A DNA stretch of 64,000 bases from Solenopsis invicta. Lineage: Eukaryota; Arthropoda; Insecta; Hymenoptera; Formicidae. This document shows positions 27,601 through 43,000 of this stretch, in pieces; position 1 is the first letter of the stretch; each line of letters starts with the position of its first letter. The stretch covers positions 11,543,037 through 11,607,036 of the forward strand of contig NC_052673.1 of NCBI RefSeq assembly GCF_016802725.1, written 5' to 3'. A program made the translations under genes and the position numbers. Below the pieces are notes generated by a model, which ran no database searches, was not told where the DNA came from, and was given only the letters and a program-made list of their open reading frames with translations.

Positions 27601-30600
27601 CGGCGGCGGCCCGTCGGCTGCTGTCCCGTCGCGTCGCTCTCTTGCGCGAATTTGGCTATCTCTCGCGAAATACACGTATCACGGCGACTCCGCCTCGCAC
27701 GAGTGTCACACGTGTGTCAGAAATCATAGCTACCTGCGGCTCTTAAACGCGTCGCGACGACTATCGGCACGAGACCGATCCGCTGCATGTCCATGCATGT
27801 CCACCGTCCATTTTACTACTATCTATAAGTAACTAGACTAGCGCCGAATTGACTCCCGAACGATTCCGAAACGTCACGAATCGACGATCGGTACGCATGC
27901 ACTTTCCAGGAAGAAATTTTTTCCAGGAAAAAAAGTGTACACATCTCCAACGAGCACGGTGCCTTTTCGACTTACGTTTATAACTCTGCTGTTTGCTTCC
28001 AACTTCGTATTACTATACGATCTCGTATCGTTTGACTCAATGTTAAAAAGCTGTGAAAAATAATGAATTCTCGAAGGAAAGCAATCAGGCTTTGCGTTGT
28101 ACATACAATGAAGGAATATTGGATAGAATATTAGAGTGCGCAGCGGAAACACTGTGAAGTGAACGTCTTGTCAAGCGGAACAGCAGCCGCGGCACAATGT
28201 GCAACGGCGGCGATTCGTACACGCGCGACGTTTTTGCAGAAAAAATTAGACGTTGCAGGATAATGAGGTAAATCACGGTTTACGCGACTCGCAATCTGCC
28301 TTCGACTATATTCAACAGTCATGCGAGAGGCTTGAGCAACGCGTAACCTGGATGCTCGTCGGTAACGCGTGAGTAGTCAGTGCCGATTAGCCGAACGTCA
28401 CGCGTCAGTAGATCAAAACCTCATTGAGCCGATCCTCGCGTTTTGCTGTCAACGATATCAATGTGTAAGCCGCGTAATTTACATGAAATACCGTGACACA
28501 TAAATTATCTCTCGTTCGCGCGGCTTTAACGCGCTCGAGAATTGTTAAAATGCCAATTAAATAATCGCCATTGACGTTTCTAATATCCTATAAGTGTTTA
28601 ATATTCTAGGACTTTACTCTTGGAATATTAAATAATATTCCTGAAATACATTAATATAAATGTGTTTTTTTTATTAAAGTGAAATATGACGTTTACGCCA
28701 AAAATTAAGTATACAAATGTCGTACTATGCAGAAAAGTGAGAGTTTAAATATGCCATTTATTATTGATTTTATAATATATTTCAGGAAATCCTTATTTCT
28801 TTAAATCTCAAAACTATTTTTATAGTGTTCCACATAAATAATCAAGTATGATGATACATCAAAAATATTATATGAAGTAGAAATATAATATTAAAAGAAT
28901 ATTTGATATTAAAAAATATTAAGTAATATTTTCGGAACATTATAAAAAGTAATAGTAATTTTTAATAACATTCGTATAATATTCTAGGAATATTGTGTGC
29001 TTATAACGTACACATGTTTTGTATTCTTATTCCTTCACGCTTTAATGTGCATCACGGAGGTGCATTCAAATCACCGGGAACAGAATTGATTACGGTTGTA
29101 TCGATCAGGATGGAGAAGGCAACTTCCTCTTCTCGGGAGGGCCTTATGTAATCATCTATAAAAAAAAAGGTGAAGGGCACGAGCGTGATAACGTAACGCG
29201 GAATTACAGAGATCCGATATTTCACAGTGATATCTCCTCGAAAATGCGCCGCGCGCGATTAGCATAAGATAAGAACACAGCTGGACTCCTGCGGACGAAG
29301 GATGCACATTTCTGCATATCCTTGACACGATCCGCTCGGCTCCCGTGCTCGTCAGGCGTGCGTCTCGCCGTTTACGGAATTCTCAGGCTTCAAGGCGTCG
29401 ACGTCGTCACCGTCGTGCAAATATAAAAAAAAAACGGACGTGCACATACCTCGGCGCAAAGTCAGCCGTGCGTGAGAAGAAAGACGGAGAGAGAGAGAGG
29501 ACAAAAAGGAGAAGCATAGACGTATCGGTTAATTACTATCCTGCAACAAACGCCGTCAGGATACCCGAGAAAACTACAAAAACTAGCGTCGCAAGGTGTC
29601 GGCGACAGAATTGCGCGTAAAAAGTACGTGATAATAATAGCGTCGGGATATTGAAAAAAAGTAAATTGGATTACGCTAATTAAGCCCAAGGAGAACAAAA
29701 ATTTACAATTCCAGGGCAAATTTCCCAGCAAACAAAAATAAATTCAATTAAATTGAAAATTGCAATTTATTTCAATTTATCCAAGCTAACGTTTTAGAGT
29801 TCCGAAGTATTTTTGAATTTAAGTGAATCTAAGTACGAAACACGTTATTCATCATTTTAAATTCGGATAAATCTATGTCCCCATTAAATTAGTTTTAGAT
29901 TCAAATAAATCCATATTATATTATTTTTGGATTCAAATGAATTTGAAAAATTTGAAACACGAATTCGAAATGAATATGTGTCGACATGAATTTATTTCTC
30001 TTATTTCAATTCATTTTTTGTTTGTTAAGTTCACCGACCTGAAAAAAATAATAAAAATTATGTAAATATAAATTGTAAGTCGGAATTAATAATAAAAACC
30101 CAAAAATGAATATAACAAAGGCGAAATAGCAATGTAGAAAGTGGAAAGGGAAGAAAAACTCGTTTCAAGAATTCTGCGGGATCGCTATCGACTGCCATCG
30201 ATAACAGAATGATTTATGACCGATAATGACCCTGATTTAAATTCGCGCTGAACGGCGTACATATACATGTTCAACTGGATAACAAATGAAGAAATTGTGA
30301 ATAGCGCGCTAACACGACTGGCGAAAATGATCTCATGAGCGGAAACGAATGTGGCGATAGATCTCCGAGTCTGCGATCGATTAATATTCGCGGTGAGTCG
30401 ATTCAGCGGCAGGAAATCAGAGGGATGCGATCAGCCGCGCGCATTTCCGGGATTCATTACGGAGAAGAGGAGAAACCAAATCGAAAGTCGATCTTGACAC
30501 TGCGAGAATTATGAACCGCAGAAATCAAAAGGAAGAAAAAAGGATACCTTTCAAATGTTGATTTTAATAAAAATGTCTAATAATCAAGATCATTTTGCAT

Positions 30601-33600
30601 ATAGAAAATTACCTTAGTCGTAAACAAGACATTTTAAATGTATTACTCATTACTATTTTAGCTTATGCAGTTTATAATCAGAACGGCATAATAACGAGGA
30701 TTTCTGTAATAACCAATTAAAACCTGTTCGAGTTAGAGCAAGAGTGATGACGTCAAGGATTTTCTACTTCCCGCAAAAAGTGAACAGCCGATTTATGTAG
30801 TTTGGTCGTTCGAAGAATTCAAATAAATGTCCGAATCGAGCGAGCTCTCTCGAATCTTAACCATGAACGAAACTTCCAGGAAGTTCGATGAGCAGAATGC
30901 TTCTTTGAATAATTTCGTTTATAGTTAAACCAGTTGAAGGCCTCCTCAGTAAGGTGCATTTATCTTGATGCATAATCATGATGCAATGCGCTTGCAATAA
31001 CGAGGCGTTAAGATCTCGATCGGAGGGAAAGCTAAAAAAAATTTTGTCTTGACGATCAGTACAATATATTTCTTTTTTCTTCTTCAGATAATTATTACAC
31101 GAATAATTTTTCTTCAGATAATTATTACACGAATAATTTTTCAACTCAAGTAATAGGTGCTTCTTTATAATTTGCCGCAATTATAGAAGGAATAAGAATT
31201 ATAGGAAAAGTAACTATCTTGTAACATTATTTTTATTTAAATTTCTATTCTCTAATTATACTTCTGTAAGAGATCGTGAGTACCTACGTCATTTTTTATT
31301 ATCATAAATAGGAAATAAGAGGCGCATTAGTTACGTCTACATTAATGCTACTGCGCATCCGTGGTAATGATTAATAATTTTCGTAATTATCGCCAGTTAA
31401 ATAGCCGCATGGAACAACATTGGGGAAGATAATTCACGCACAGATAACTACTTAAAAGCACGCACAATTCTGACTCATATAAGCTGACGATTTGCATTCG
31501 CCTTAACGATCTTCCGTATGGCGCAAGTATTTGAATTGGTAATTTTCGAAGGAATATTGTCTGCAGGAAAATTAACATCTCCCAGAGAGAAATCGACGTT
31601 GAAAAAATTTTTCTTTCTAAAATAAAAATTATACCAATGCATTTAAACTATTGATTAAATTTTCACGATTCTTGTATGTATATATATACATAAACATATA
31701 TGCACAAAATAAATTATTTTTAAGAGTGACTGCTAACATTTACATTAATCTAATTTGGTTATCAAAGTGTCTTTAATTTATAAATTTTCCTATTAATTAT
31801 TATAATGTATAATATATTTATCTTCTTTATTTCGTTTCATTAAGATTATATACATCCATTTGTCACTACATTGCAAAAAAAAGAAGAAGATGAAACCGAA
31901 TCAATCTTAATATTATTACTTTTCATTCGCGAATTATTGAAAGGAGCAATGAGTCACTTGCTTTTTTAATTATAGAATTATAAATTTATTATGGCATTCT
32001 CGGATTCACTTTCCTTTTTGCCAGATCGATCGAACGTATCTGGCTGATTTTATCTCATTTATTGCTTACAATAGTGTCGGAATGAGATCCTGCGTTATTC
32101 AATCACGTTCCGCCGATTCTGTTCTTTTTTAAAAAAAAAGGAAACTCTTGAAAAAAAAGGAATATTAGGCTTTCAAAATAATGTGACAAATCTTGCATTC
32201 AATCAACGTTTCAAGCCAATCTCGCACTGAAACGCGCATATTTGTCCAAGAAAGAGTAGGAAAGTTAGTAGTAATTCGATGGAATCACGCTTAGACTCGA
32301 AAATTCTTGATCGACTCTGCGCAGTAACTACATCGTGTTCTGTAAAGCGAGCGTGAAAGTTGGATACCAGCAAAGAATGTCGTGACGAGATGGGAAGCTC
32401 GTCCCGAGTAAAAAATTAGAAATTAATTTGGGAGGATTGACTCGTGAGAAATGATTGTGTAGTTGACGAGCGTCAAGTAGAAGTAATCAAGGAGAGGTAC
32501 AAGGACCGAGTGTCCTATGAGTATAAATTGTAAATAAAAGCTTGCTGTATAGCTTTTTTATATTACAAATATTTTCTGTTTCTATCCTGTTTTTGTGCAC
32601 TAAAAATTGTTACATGTAATAATCCTTTAGAATAATATCTGTAGAATGTCTTGATCCGCTTGCGAATTTTCATCGTGCCCGTCGAATTCCGTTCGAGACG
32701 TAACATTGCACAGAATTACGGCTGTTACGAAATTGGTGCAACGACCGATTGTGACAGAGGAATCCGCGCGAAGGTTCCAACACCCGATCAGGTCTAATCA
32801 GGTCGATCGGCACGTAGCGTTGTAAAACCGTGTGTCGACGATCAGTGTGTCAATGTAAAGTGGAAATGGCCTTCCAGTGTCAGCGACCAGCACCGCTCGT
32901 CTTGAGGACGGCGTCGGCCTTAACGTAGCTGGCGAACATTACGCGACAATACCAAGGACCAACTTCGGGCATTGTGCACGCACTACATACTCGTCATGTA
33001 GAAAGCGTGCAATCGGTCGCAGGGGCGCTCTTCCTTCGCCAAATGCTGGTGAACAGTCGTTAAGGATGTATCAGACATCAGGTCCTTGCAAAATAAATAA
33101 AATTTGAAAATGTGTTTAATATTAACATTTCAAATAAACTATATACATATGAAAGTTGTGGGAACAAGATGATATTTTTATTTAATGATATACTTTTATA
33201 TTTTATTTACTCTATTTGTTATTAAAAATTAAATTAATTCTTACAACATTAAGAAAAATCACAATTTTTTTGTGTAAGTACTCTAAGTATTCAAAATGGT
33301 TTATATAAAGTTGTATCGTGACTGTCAATTTAGTTATTTTGTAAATAAATAAATAAATTTTGTTTATTTCACAGAATTAATCTTGCAATGAAACTTCATA
33401 TAAATTATCTCGAATATTTTAAGTACTTGAATAAAAAAATTCAAATTTTTTTATTATTTTATTGTTGATTATACGTTCATTAGAGCACACTTCTTGTTGA
33501 AATAATTTTTTATCTAGGTAGAAAATTGCTATCAAATTTTTCCTACTACTTTCAAATGCAATATAACGCAATTTGTAATTATTGCACAATTTTCTTAATA

Positions 33601-36600
33601 TTTTGAGAAATTTTCTATACATCCTTAAAAGCTCGTCAGTTTTAAGGAACCCTCCAAAAATTTTAGCAGCTTGATTGAAAGTTTAGAGACAACAGAGATT
33701 TTATTAAAAGATCATCTTCTCTCCTTTTCTTACGAAGATTCAAAGAATATGATTAAAAGAAATACAATTAAGTAATAAGATCATTATCAATTAAATTACT
33801 AATTTCATCAGAATTTTACGATATTAAAAATATACCAAGTTTATTATTATATTATAAAGTTCAAATATTTCGAGCTTATAATTATATCTTGTATCAATAT
33901 TTATATGCTATTCTAAATCGATGTATTCTACGTTCACGGTTGGGTCATGTCTCTCTTTGTTATTACAATCGTAATCAATTTAATTTACGTGATATTACAC
34001 GCAAATATATGTCTACGAGCAGCTGCCTACCTGCGCAATAGACACAACGCCTGCGTCAGCGATTCTTGCACAACATAATGTTTCATCAGTTCCGCAAATA
34101 GTCACGCAAATACGGAAATAAAGCCAGCTGCTTTCGGAGACACGAACGATTCCCGAGTCGATCTATCGATCCGACCCTGATTCTATCTGCGCATGGTGAC
34201 AGACGCGCGACGCAAGACGATTGTCTACGTGACTGTCGTAGCTTCCTGCCCGACGTGTCCCACATATCCGTTCTTCTTCGCGCGCTATGAACGTCTTCGC
34301 GTCCTCGCGACGCGACTTACCGAGCTCTGTTGCCTGCCCGCACTTTTGATTTTTAACGCAGACTCGAGCCGCAGGGTCGCCTTTGCTCCATTAACACATT
34401 TAATGTCAATGATCTTTTTATTCGTCACTTTCACGAGAATAGAAACGCCCACGTTACCGAGAAAGGCATAAATTTTTTTTTTTAAGCGTCGGAATGAGTT
34501 GTTTCTTTCAATTCGCGTTCTCTCTTATAACTACGTTAACTACAAGCAACTAAATAATATTATTGTATCAATCTCTATTGATTGTTCTTCATCGCAGCCG
34601 AAGATATCTTGATTTAAATTACAAATTCACAACTGTTACTTTTTTTTCTCGATTTAGGTGTTCCCGTTACCGACGAATCTTCTATTGAGACGACTACGAT
34701 AGGAGATATCGGAAATGCCTCTGAGTCGACCGAGGCGGAGGGTCACTCCATGGACGACATAATGCCGGGAACGAAGCCGTCGCCGATCGCCGTGGTGTTC
34801 GTCGACATCCCGGAGCACACGGAAACGGAACTGGGCTCGTCCGTGCTCTTGGCATGCCGGACTGCCAATCCTGTGGCCGAGTGCCAATGGTCCTGGCAGC
34901 CATTGCCACCGGTTCACCTGCCGCTTCCGGACGTCAGTGAAAGCCCATCGGTTTCTACGAGTAAGCGCGATATCGCATTGTTCCTTCCGCGATTATTCCT
35001 TCCGCGGCGAATCCGATTCCTAACTCACATGAGAATCGCAAATGACAATGCTGTAAATGCTCGTGTAAATATTCTAACTGTAGAAAGGCTGATGTTTCGC
35101 AATAATCGGCTAAAGTAGCGTTTTTTTCCGAGTTTGCGGCACATTAAATAGGAAGCAAAATTTGTCACCATTAGTTTATGTAGTATAATGTAACGTCTTT
35201 TGTAACGCGATATTTAGAAATGATAATCAAACTTCTAAAGTTTTTATTCTTTAAGCATTTTTACTTATTTAAAACACTTTCTTGCTTTTTTTTACCTTCC
35301 ACAAAATTTTCGCGACGTTTAAAGAATTTTTGTGATAAACCGGTTGAAAAACGTTTTGCCAAAGTTGTTGGAAAAATGTCTCCTCTCTGACTCTTCGTGG
35401 ACAATTTGGGTCTTTTTTGGCACAAGTGCAAAACTTCACTGCTCAAATTTCAATTTTTTATTAAATAAAGATTTTAACATTTGAATTAAACAACTATTTG
35501 TAATGTAGCAGAGATTTTATTATTCTAGAAAATCTAGAAGAGTAAGAAAACATTGAGCTAAACAAAATAGATCTAGATTGCCTACGCGATAGGTAAAAAT
35601 ATGAAAAGTTATAAAATTTAAGATCTTTTGTCAGTTTTAAAGCAATGATAAATTTAACGCTGGATCAATCAAATCACTTTTAAAATTCTTCAACGTGTTC
35701 TCTTTCATCTTCTTCTCCGCACGATAATTACTCTTGTAGACAATTGAGCCTTATCCTTCTATGCCGGATACCGCGAACATTGCTCATAATTCTGTAATCG
35801 TGCGTTGAATATTCATCGATGCCGTTCGCTCGAACCTCTCGGTGATTTCAGCAACGGCGATCCCGACGATCGCGACTACGACAACTCCCACGACCCACCC
35901 GTTGCCCGTACGACAGTTTCCCGCGTTCGGAAACAACAGTAACGACTGCTCCGTGAGATTCTCCAGCACCAAGCACGAGCAGACAGGATACTGGACCTGC
36001 GCGGCGAGAGCCTCGACGAGCGATCCTTTCACCAGCACCGAGCCTGCCAAGCTCAGCATCAACGTCAACGTTAATCACGGTAGAATGCTCAATTTTGTCT
36101 TAATCCAATCGATTTCAAAATTTATATTTTTTAGATATATTAAAAGATCTTTTCAGAACTTGCACCATTCATCTTTCCCCTTTTCTTCAACGCACACCAA
36201 AAAGTAAAAAAATTTATGTTCAATTAAATATATTTATTTTAATATTCTTTTTCTGATTTAAATGAATATTAGTTAGTATAAATTAATTTATTTTTACACT
36301 TAAGGAATATTTTTTAAATCAAGGAAATGATGTTAAAATAAATATATTTACTTACATGAAAGATTTTTTTTTAATGTAGAAGACTAAAAAAAAGGAAAGA
36401 GATGAACTGTGCAAAATGTTCAGTTGAAAAGAACATTTAATATCTTGATACTTCGGATTTTGATCCAATTAATGTAAGCTTGTTTCATCTCTTTTTCGTG
36501 AAATATATTTTTATTTTTAACAAGGAAAATTTACAAAATTTATTTTTAATAAGAATTTTTTTCAATTCTTTTGCATCTTTGCATCTTACACAAACCAAAA

Positions 36601-36981
36601 ATTAATTGGACTTTAAATTAAATGTTAGTGGACAAGTCGTTTGGGAAATCGTTCAGCTTTTAAACCGTCCTATACAACGTTTTCTGATATTCTCCATGGA
36701 GAAAAGCTGCTTGAATCGTATAGTCCCGTTCTTCGATTACAATTTTAATCGCGTGAGCATGGTGAATAAGCACGTATATTTACGCAGTTGCTTTCGTACG
36801 ACCTCGAATTCTTAGTGACAAAACATGCTTGACATCACTGTTCGTCTCCATCAATTGTACCAATATAATTTTTGTTAAGAACTTTGTGACGTAAAATATC
36901 GTCATTATTAGCTGTACTGTGCTTCGATATTGAATTAATAAAAAATTAGTAATAGTTAGTAATAGTAACTAAATTATCAGC

Positions 36982-37033
<52 letters not shown>

Positions 37034-40000
37034 TGTACATTGTTTGAATAACAATTCTTCTGAATGAGTCATTCAAAAAGTGAAAGACAAGTGAACGGAG
37101 AAACACTGTTTCCATACAAATTTGGTTCACTTTGATAATAATCGCGAATGAATCATGCAACATGAAACACGTAAACATTGTATATTTTCTTCCAGAAAAA
37201 GTACGGTTTCGAATTAATTATTAAAAATGAAAGTTAAAAGTGATTAAAAGTATCATGAAAAGAGAAAGAAAGAAATAATTAATGGCCTGTAACGAGTTTC
37301 AGTCCTAATTCTACTTGTGAATTGATCTTTCGAATCAACTTTTTCTCATTTTCAAGCCATGGCCCGTTACGTAAGTGATATATCGACTGGTGCATTCGCA
37401 CGTTTCAGGTATTCTCATCACGTTCGCGAAGCACGAGAATGTCATTGAAGTGCCGGCGGGATCCTCGGCGCAGATAATGTGCCAGACGAAGTCACCGGTG
37501 CGCGAATGCCAGTGGTCCTGGCGGCAGCTGAACCAGTCGCAACCCTGGAACCTCGACGTGAAATCGTTTCCAGCCTTTGGTAATGACAGCACGGAATGCA
37601 GTATCAAGTTCAAGAACGTCCTGCCGGAGCAAGAAGGCTACTGGACCTGCGGTGCGCGAGTAGACCCGAATTCCTCGTTCACCCAGGCGACTCCAGTCCG
37701 TTTTCTCATATCAGAAGGTATCTAGCTAATTATGCTGACATTTACTAATGCGCATACATTTCTATTTCAAATTGTTTGATTAAACTCTTATAGAAAATTA
37801 TATAATTCAATAAATGAGAATGTTCGAGATAATAATAAAACTTTTACATTTTATAATTTTTTGCAATTAATATTTTACTATTTAATAACGTAAATGTAAG
37901 ATATATTGAAAACGATTACTGTAAAACTCGGTACATCTTGACGTGACACTCAAACGTCTTCAAATAATACAATTAATAGTCATCTCTTACACCTGATTTC
38001 TTCATACCTTCCGATAGCTATCTTCCAGAGATAACGGTATTCAATTAACTAAAAGTTCGTTTCCTTCACCGAAACCTCTGGTTACCCAATTTGATGGATA
38101 GCAGTTTTTCATTTTATTAACTTTCGTCACAAAATGTACTAAAATTTTAATAGAAATTACCGTGTTCTCTGAGAGATATCTTATGGATAAAATTATCTAG
38201 AGGTGAAGAAATTAGGCATTATGTAACACGAATGGTGCCTTTGACGTATATTTAAGATGACTTACCTATGACCATTTCGTAACAATTGTTGAGCCATGAA
38301 AAATATTTCAATGTCACATTTACTTCGCGCCACATTGACTTCGACCGATCTTGTACCACGCGACCCGTTCCACGATTGAAAAACCCATCGAAGAGCTTTC
38401 GTTTCCCTTTTATAGTCGAGTTCGTGCAGTTGTCGCGCGGCGTGCAAGTTGCAGCCGGCGAATCGGTCTTCCTACGGTGCCTGGCGAACAAGCCGGTGGT
38501 ACAGTGCGAGTGGTCGTGGAGGGCGTCGAACTCGAGCAAGGAACCGCTGCTGGTGAAGAAGTTCAGTCCAAACAAGGACGCCGAACACGACTGTTCCGTG
38601 CGATTCAAGAACATCCTGTACGAAGAGGAAGGTCTGTGGACCTGCGGGGTACGTTTGACGCCCGACGGTATCCTGCACACGGCGCCCGCAGCGACCGTCA
38701 GCCTCCTGCCCACAGGTACGCGACGGCTACGTCAATTAAGAAATAAATATGTCTAAATCCCTAGAATTTCACGGCGTGATCGTTATCGAGCGTCCGATCG
38801 CCGTGCGAAGGAATACTCGTGCAATTACGCTAATATATCGCGCAATTACGAATGGATTGATGCCTTAACGTGAGATGATGTGAAAATTGATTGCTCGCAC
38901 GCAGAAGAGTACTAAAACAATTTTTTAAAAATTGTTCACACAAATATTAGGCACCAACATCTGCCTCGACTAAAAAAAATGGCGTTCTTCGCTTAATTGT
39001 GTTATTCATTAAAACGGCGTTAGCGTTAAGAAATTCGAAGTACCATTGCATAATAATACCTGTTTCAAATGCGCATACATTGCCTTTCTGCCTAATCGCT
39101 GATTAAAATGCAGAGCCCCATATAGAACCTCAAAGTCTAATTGCAATCAATGAAAAAAAGAGCGATTGAGAATTTAATGACCTTTAAGTCTATTCAGTGT
39201 AAATCGATTTCATATAATTTGATTGCACTTTCTCTTCGAACATTTCACCTTTCTCTTCCATTTCGTGCGTAATTTATGTAGCACTTTACATTGGATAAAA
39301 ATTAATCGTAAAGCAATTGAAAATTGTAATCATATAGAACAATAATGCTAATTAAATAATGGCTAATTAAATTCGACTCCATCTTCTTCCCGGAAGTACG
39401 AGTTATTCTTAACTGAAAATGGAAAGCTATTAAATATCAAAATTTAAAAGTTTTACGAAATAATACGTAAGTATAAAAATAATATTGTTTAATATTTTTG
39501 ATGTAAAGTTTTTTATTCGTTACCACACACACACACACACACACACATACACATAAATATTATCAATTTCAAAGAAAAAGCTGGTATTTATAGACTCATA
39601 TCTTATTCCAAACTTTTTTGCAGTTTTAATATCATTTAAAACTGTTTTTAAATTTATTAAATTTATACAACACAGCGTCGTTAAAAATATATAAAAAAAA
39701 ATATACTGAAAGAACGATTTTGCTGAACTATCTTCAAATTTAGCCGATCTGAAATTGTTAAATCATCAAAATTTAATGTAATGGAAGCAAATTTTAATCA
39801 GGTACATTAAAAACATTTAATGTTTTCAAAGAAATAGAAACCTCACGTTATCCAAAAGTCAAGCAAATATTATCCGCTTTTATGATGTCTAATAGCAAAT
39901 TTTTCTTATTGCGACGGCCGATTCCAGCTAAGGTGAGCTTCGTCGAAGTACCAACCGATACGGCGGTGCCGGTAGGCACGGAGGCCACGCTGAAGTGCGT

Positions 40001-43000
40001 CACCAGTAGCCGCGTGGAAAAATGCGTGTGGATGTGGAAGCCGTTGCATGGTAGCGATGCGGAGGTCGTCCTGGACGAATTCCCGAGCAAGGGTGATCTC
40101 GGTCGCGACTGCTCGCTCCACCTTCCGCACGTGTACACGGAGAAGCAGGGTCACTGGAGCTGCCAGGTTTCCATCATGTCGCTCAATACCCTCCTGACAT
40201 CGCCGCCCGCGAAACTCACCGTCTACGAACAAGGTAGAGGATATTTCCTAATGTTTCCACCCACTTTTTTTATATATGGAAAGAACAATTTTACTATAAT
40301 ATCTAAAAATTTAGCTAGATACAGATCAGAAAATAATTTTATGTGAACTATTGTATAAGACGTTCAAGCATGATGATGTTACTGCAAAAAGTTTGGACAT
40401 TCTAGCAACTAGCTTACACGTCTAATATAAATTTTTTAATGGTTCAACATAATTATTTTCAGATCCGTATTTTAGTAAAATTATTTTTTCCGTATATATA
40501 CGTGTAAAGAACAGTTTTGTTAAAGTATCTAAAAATTTAGCTAGATCCAAATTTGAGAAGAATTGTTGTTGGACTCTTTAAATAATTATGTAAATAATTT
40601 AACTCAAGGAATGTATTAAATTTGATTCAAATTTAGTTTATTATAGTAAATAGTAAATTGAATTTTATTAAGATTTAATACATTTCTGGAATTAAGTTAT
40701 TTAACTCTACTTTGATATTGTTTTAATTACATTAGCTACATATTAAGTGAGAACAGTGGTAAGACAGGGATGATTAAAAAATACATAAAATTAGGTACCA
40801 GCGCAGTCCTCTGTCTTCTTGTGACTTTTAAATTTTGATATCGATTTCTAACATTCTGATTGACTAATGTATCGCTATATTCTTTTCAGACGAAGTGAAA
40901 TTCTCGGAGCTGTCGCAGGATATCCAAATCTCCTCCGGCGGCAGTGTCCTGCTGCGCTGCGTGACATCCTCGGCAGTGGAGCAGTGCCGATGGTCGCTTA
41001 CCCCAGTCAATTCCAACACCACCGTGGTGGTGAAGCAGTTTTCGGCTGCCGGAAACGAGGCCCGCGACTGCAGCGTCCGCCTGAGCCATGCTCTCTCCGA
41101 GCAGGAGGGCCTATGGACCTGCGGCGCCAAGAAACACGGCCGGCAGAACTACACGGACGCGCCGCCCGCGAAGCTGAGCCTCCTCGAGCCAGGTATCATC
41201 GAGACCTAAGACGGTCGGTCTAGTGCCGCTTCTCCACCGCTACGGTGAAGGGTGGAAGCACCATTAATCGATCGTCGCGCGATTCCGGCGCGCTCGGCCT
41301 GGGCTAAATTACGCGCCGTAAATCGCTATTGAATACCGTAAATTCCAAACGATCTAAATGCCTGGAGGACACAGAGGGGACTCGAGAGTATGACTGTGTT
41401 ACTATAATCTGGCGTTTGGCCTATCTCTTCAGGCTATGGGCCCTTTCGGCTGAGCCTTTGAAGCCGTCCTTGAACTCTTCGTCCCATCTTCAGCATTTAG
41501 ATCTTCCTTTTTAATTTACAGTATTCGATTATCGTAATATAAATGTTCTCGCATTTCCACGCATCTTTAGTACTTAGATCCTCCTTTTTAATTTACAGTC
41601 GATAATTGTAATACATGTAGTGACATTCCACACGTCGATGAATGGAGATCTTATCATTATCGATGAAAATGAGATTTTGATTCCTTGCGATTACTTTCAT
41701 TTGGATATTTAATCAATCCGACAGAAAACGGACTGAATCGATGACACGCTACACGTAAAGTTCATAAAGTCTATCACCGAAGACGGCTTTACCATTGAAC
41801 ATGTATTGCGCCCAAGGTGTCGCATTAGACTACAATAAATTTTCTCGGACTGCTTCGCGTGCGAAAAACGCACGTAAGGACCATGCATATGCAGCCGTCA
41901 CATGTAAAAGGACCTCTCGCGTGTGGAAGAACTTTGTTCCTTCGGTTGCACCACTCAGACGTTTGTTTCATGAAATTCAAATTGACAGGCAACTATTTTC
42001 GGTAATGGGAACTGCTTCACGATAACGTAATAAGTAATTTAACAGATATTAAGGATGTTTTGGCTACGCAATACATGAGCTAAAAGTGATCAAAATTTAA
42101 AAACTGTACTTTTTTTTTTCTAATCAACAACAAAAAATTTTTGTCGTAAAATTTGATCTGTAATGATTTTTGCAGCAAAAATTATCATATTTTGTTGCAA
42201 TTTTAAATAAATGACTTTTAAATGAATTTCTGCACGAATATTTATTACAATTCAGTATATGTAAAAATTTTGATTTAATTGGTAATGCTATTTCCCTATC
42301 CTTGCAAATAAGTACTTGCAAATAAGTAAACGCGATTTTACACAAGAATCAAGAGTAAACAGAAAATTAAATAACCAATAAGTGAATTGTGCTCAAATTT
42401 TATACAGATACTAACGTAATACTAGAATATTCTATAAAATTTTTATATTTTTGGTAATGTTTTGAGATATGACCCAAACATCCTTAAAACGACGCAAAAT
42501 TTTCTATCACTCGTCCTTAATCTTCACATTTTATTATTCTCATCATTTTTCTTTTTTTTTACGACAAATCGTTAATCCTTCCTACGTTCTGTCGAGTTTC
42601 ATGAAATGCGTCCAAGACTTTCGTCCAAAGCCTGGCTAGAGTCGCGTCTCCGAATTCGACCGATTATAAAAGAAAACCGTAGGACACATGTATTATATAC
42701 GTTTCAGGATCCGTGGCCTTGTCGCGACGACTGTCGCAACCAACCGCGATCGCGAGTGCATCGAGGCGAGCTGTACGTGAACTTTGCACGCGCCGCGGCG
42801 TATGCGTGTACATAAGTCTAGGCCATGGATCCTGACGCACGTCTTTGCAATCTGCGGTAGACGAGGCTTCTTCGGCACGAGCACCATTTGGACGGCCTCA
42901 TGTCGTAGCGAGCTAATAATCGGAAAGCATTATTAAACGAAATTAGTAAGTTGTCCAAGAATTAGCATGCCCTCTGACCTCAAGAAATCGATTTTCTTAC

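Larger units (their letters stand above)
18700..34657 (+). other. Intron 1 of the Ig-receptor gene (16 kb)
   Basis: No sense coding exon could be supported inside it. It holds several foldback elements (20,702-20,929; 21,682-21,820; 25,267-25,489; 29,724-30,030), dispersed repeats, CpG-rich patches at about 22.4-22.7, 24.6-25.1 and 26.9-28.4 kb, and a possible minus-strand exon at 26,460-26,500. A long first intron like this often carries enhancers or alternative first exons, which is inference here. Confidence 0.7.

Noticed and set aside
27007..27746. Overlapping 174- and 164-residue plus-strand frames
   Set aside because: Both translate a CA microsatellite (THTHTH) and Arg/Ser-rich GC sequence, overlap each other, and conflict with frames on the other strand.
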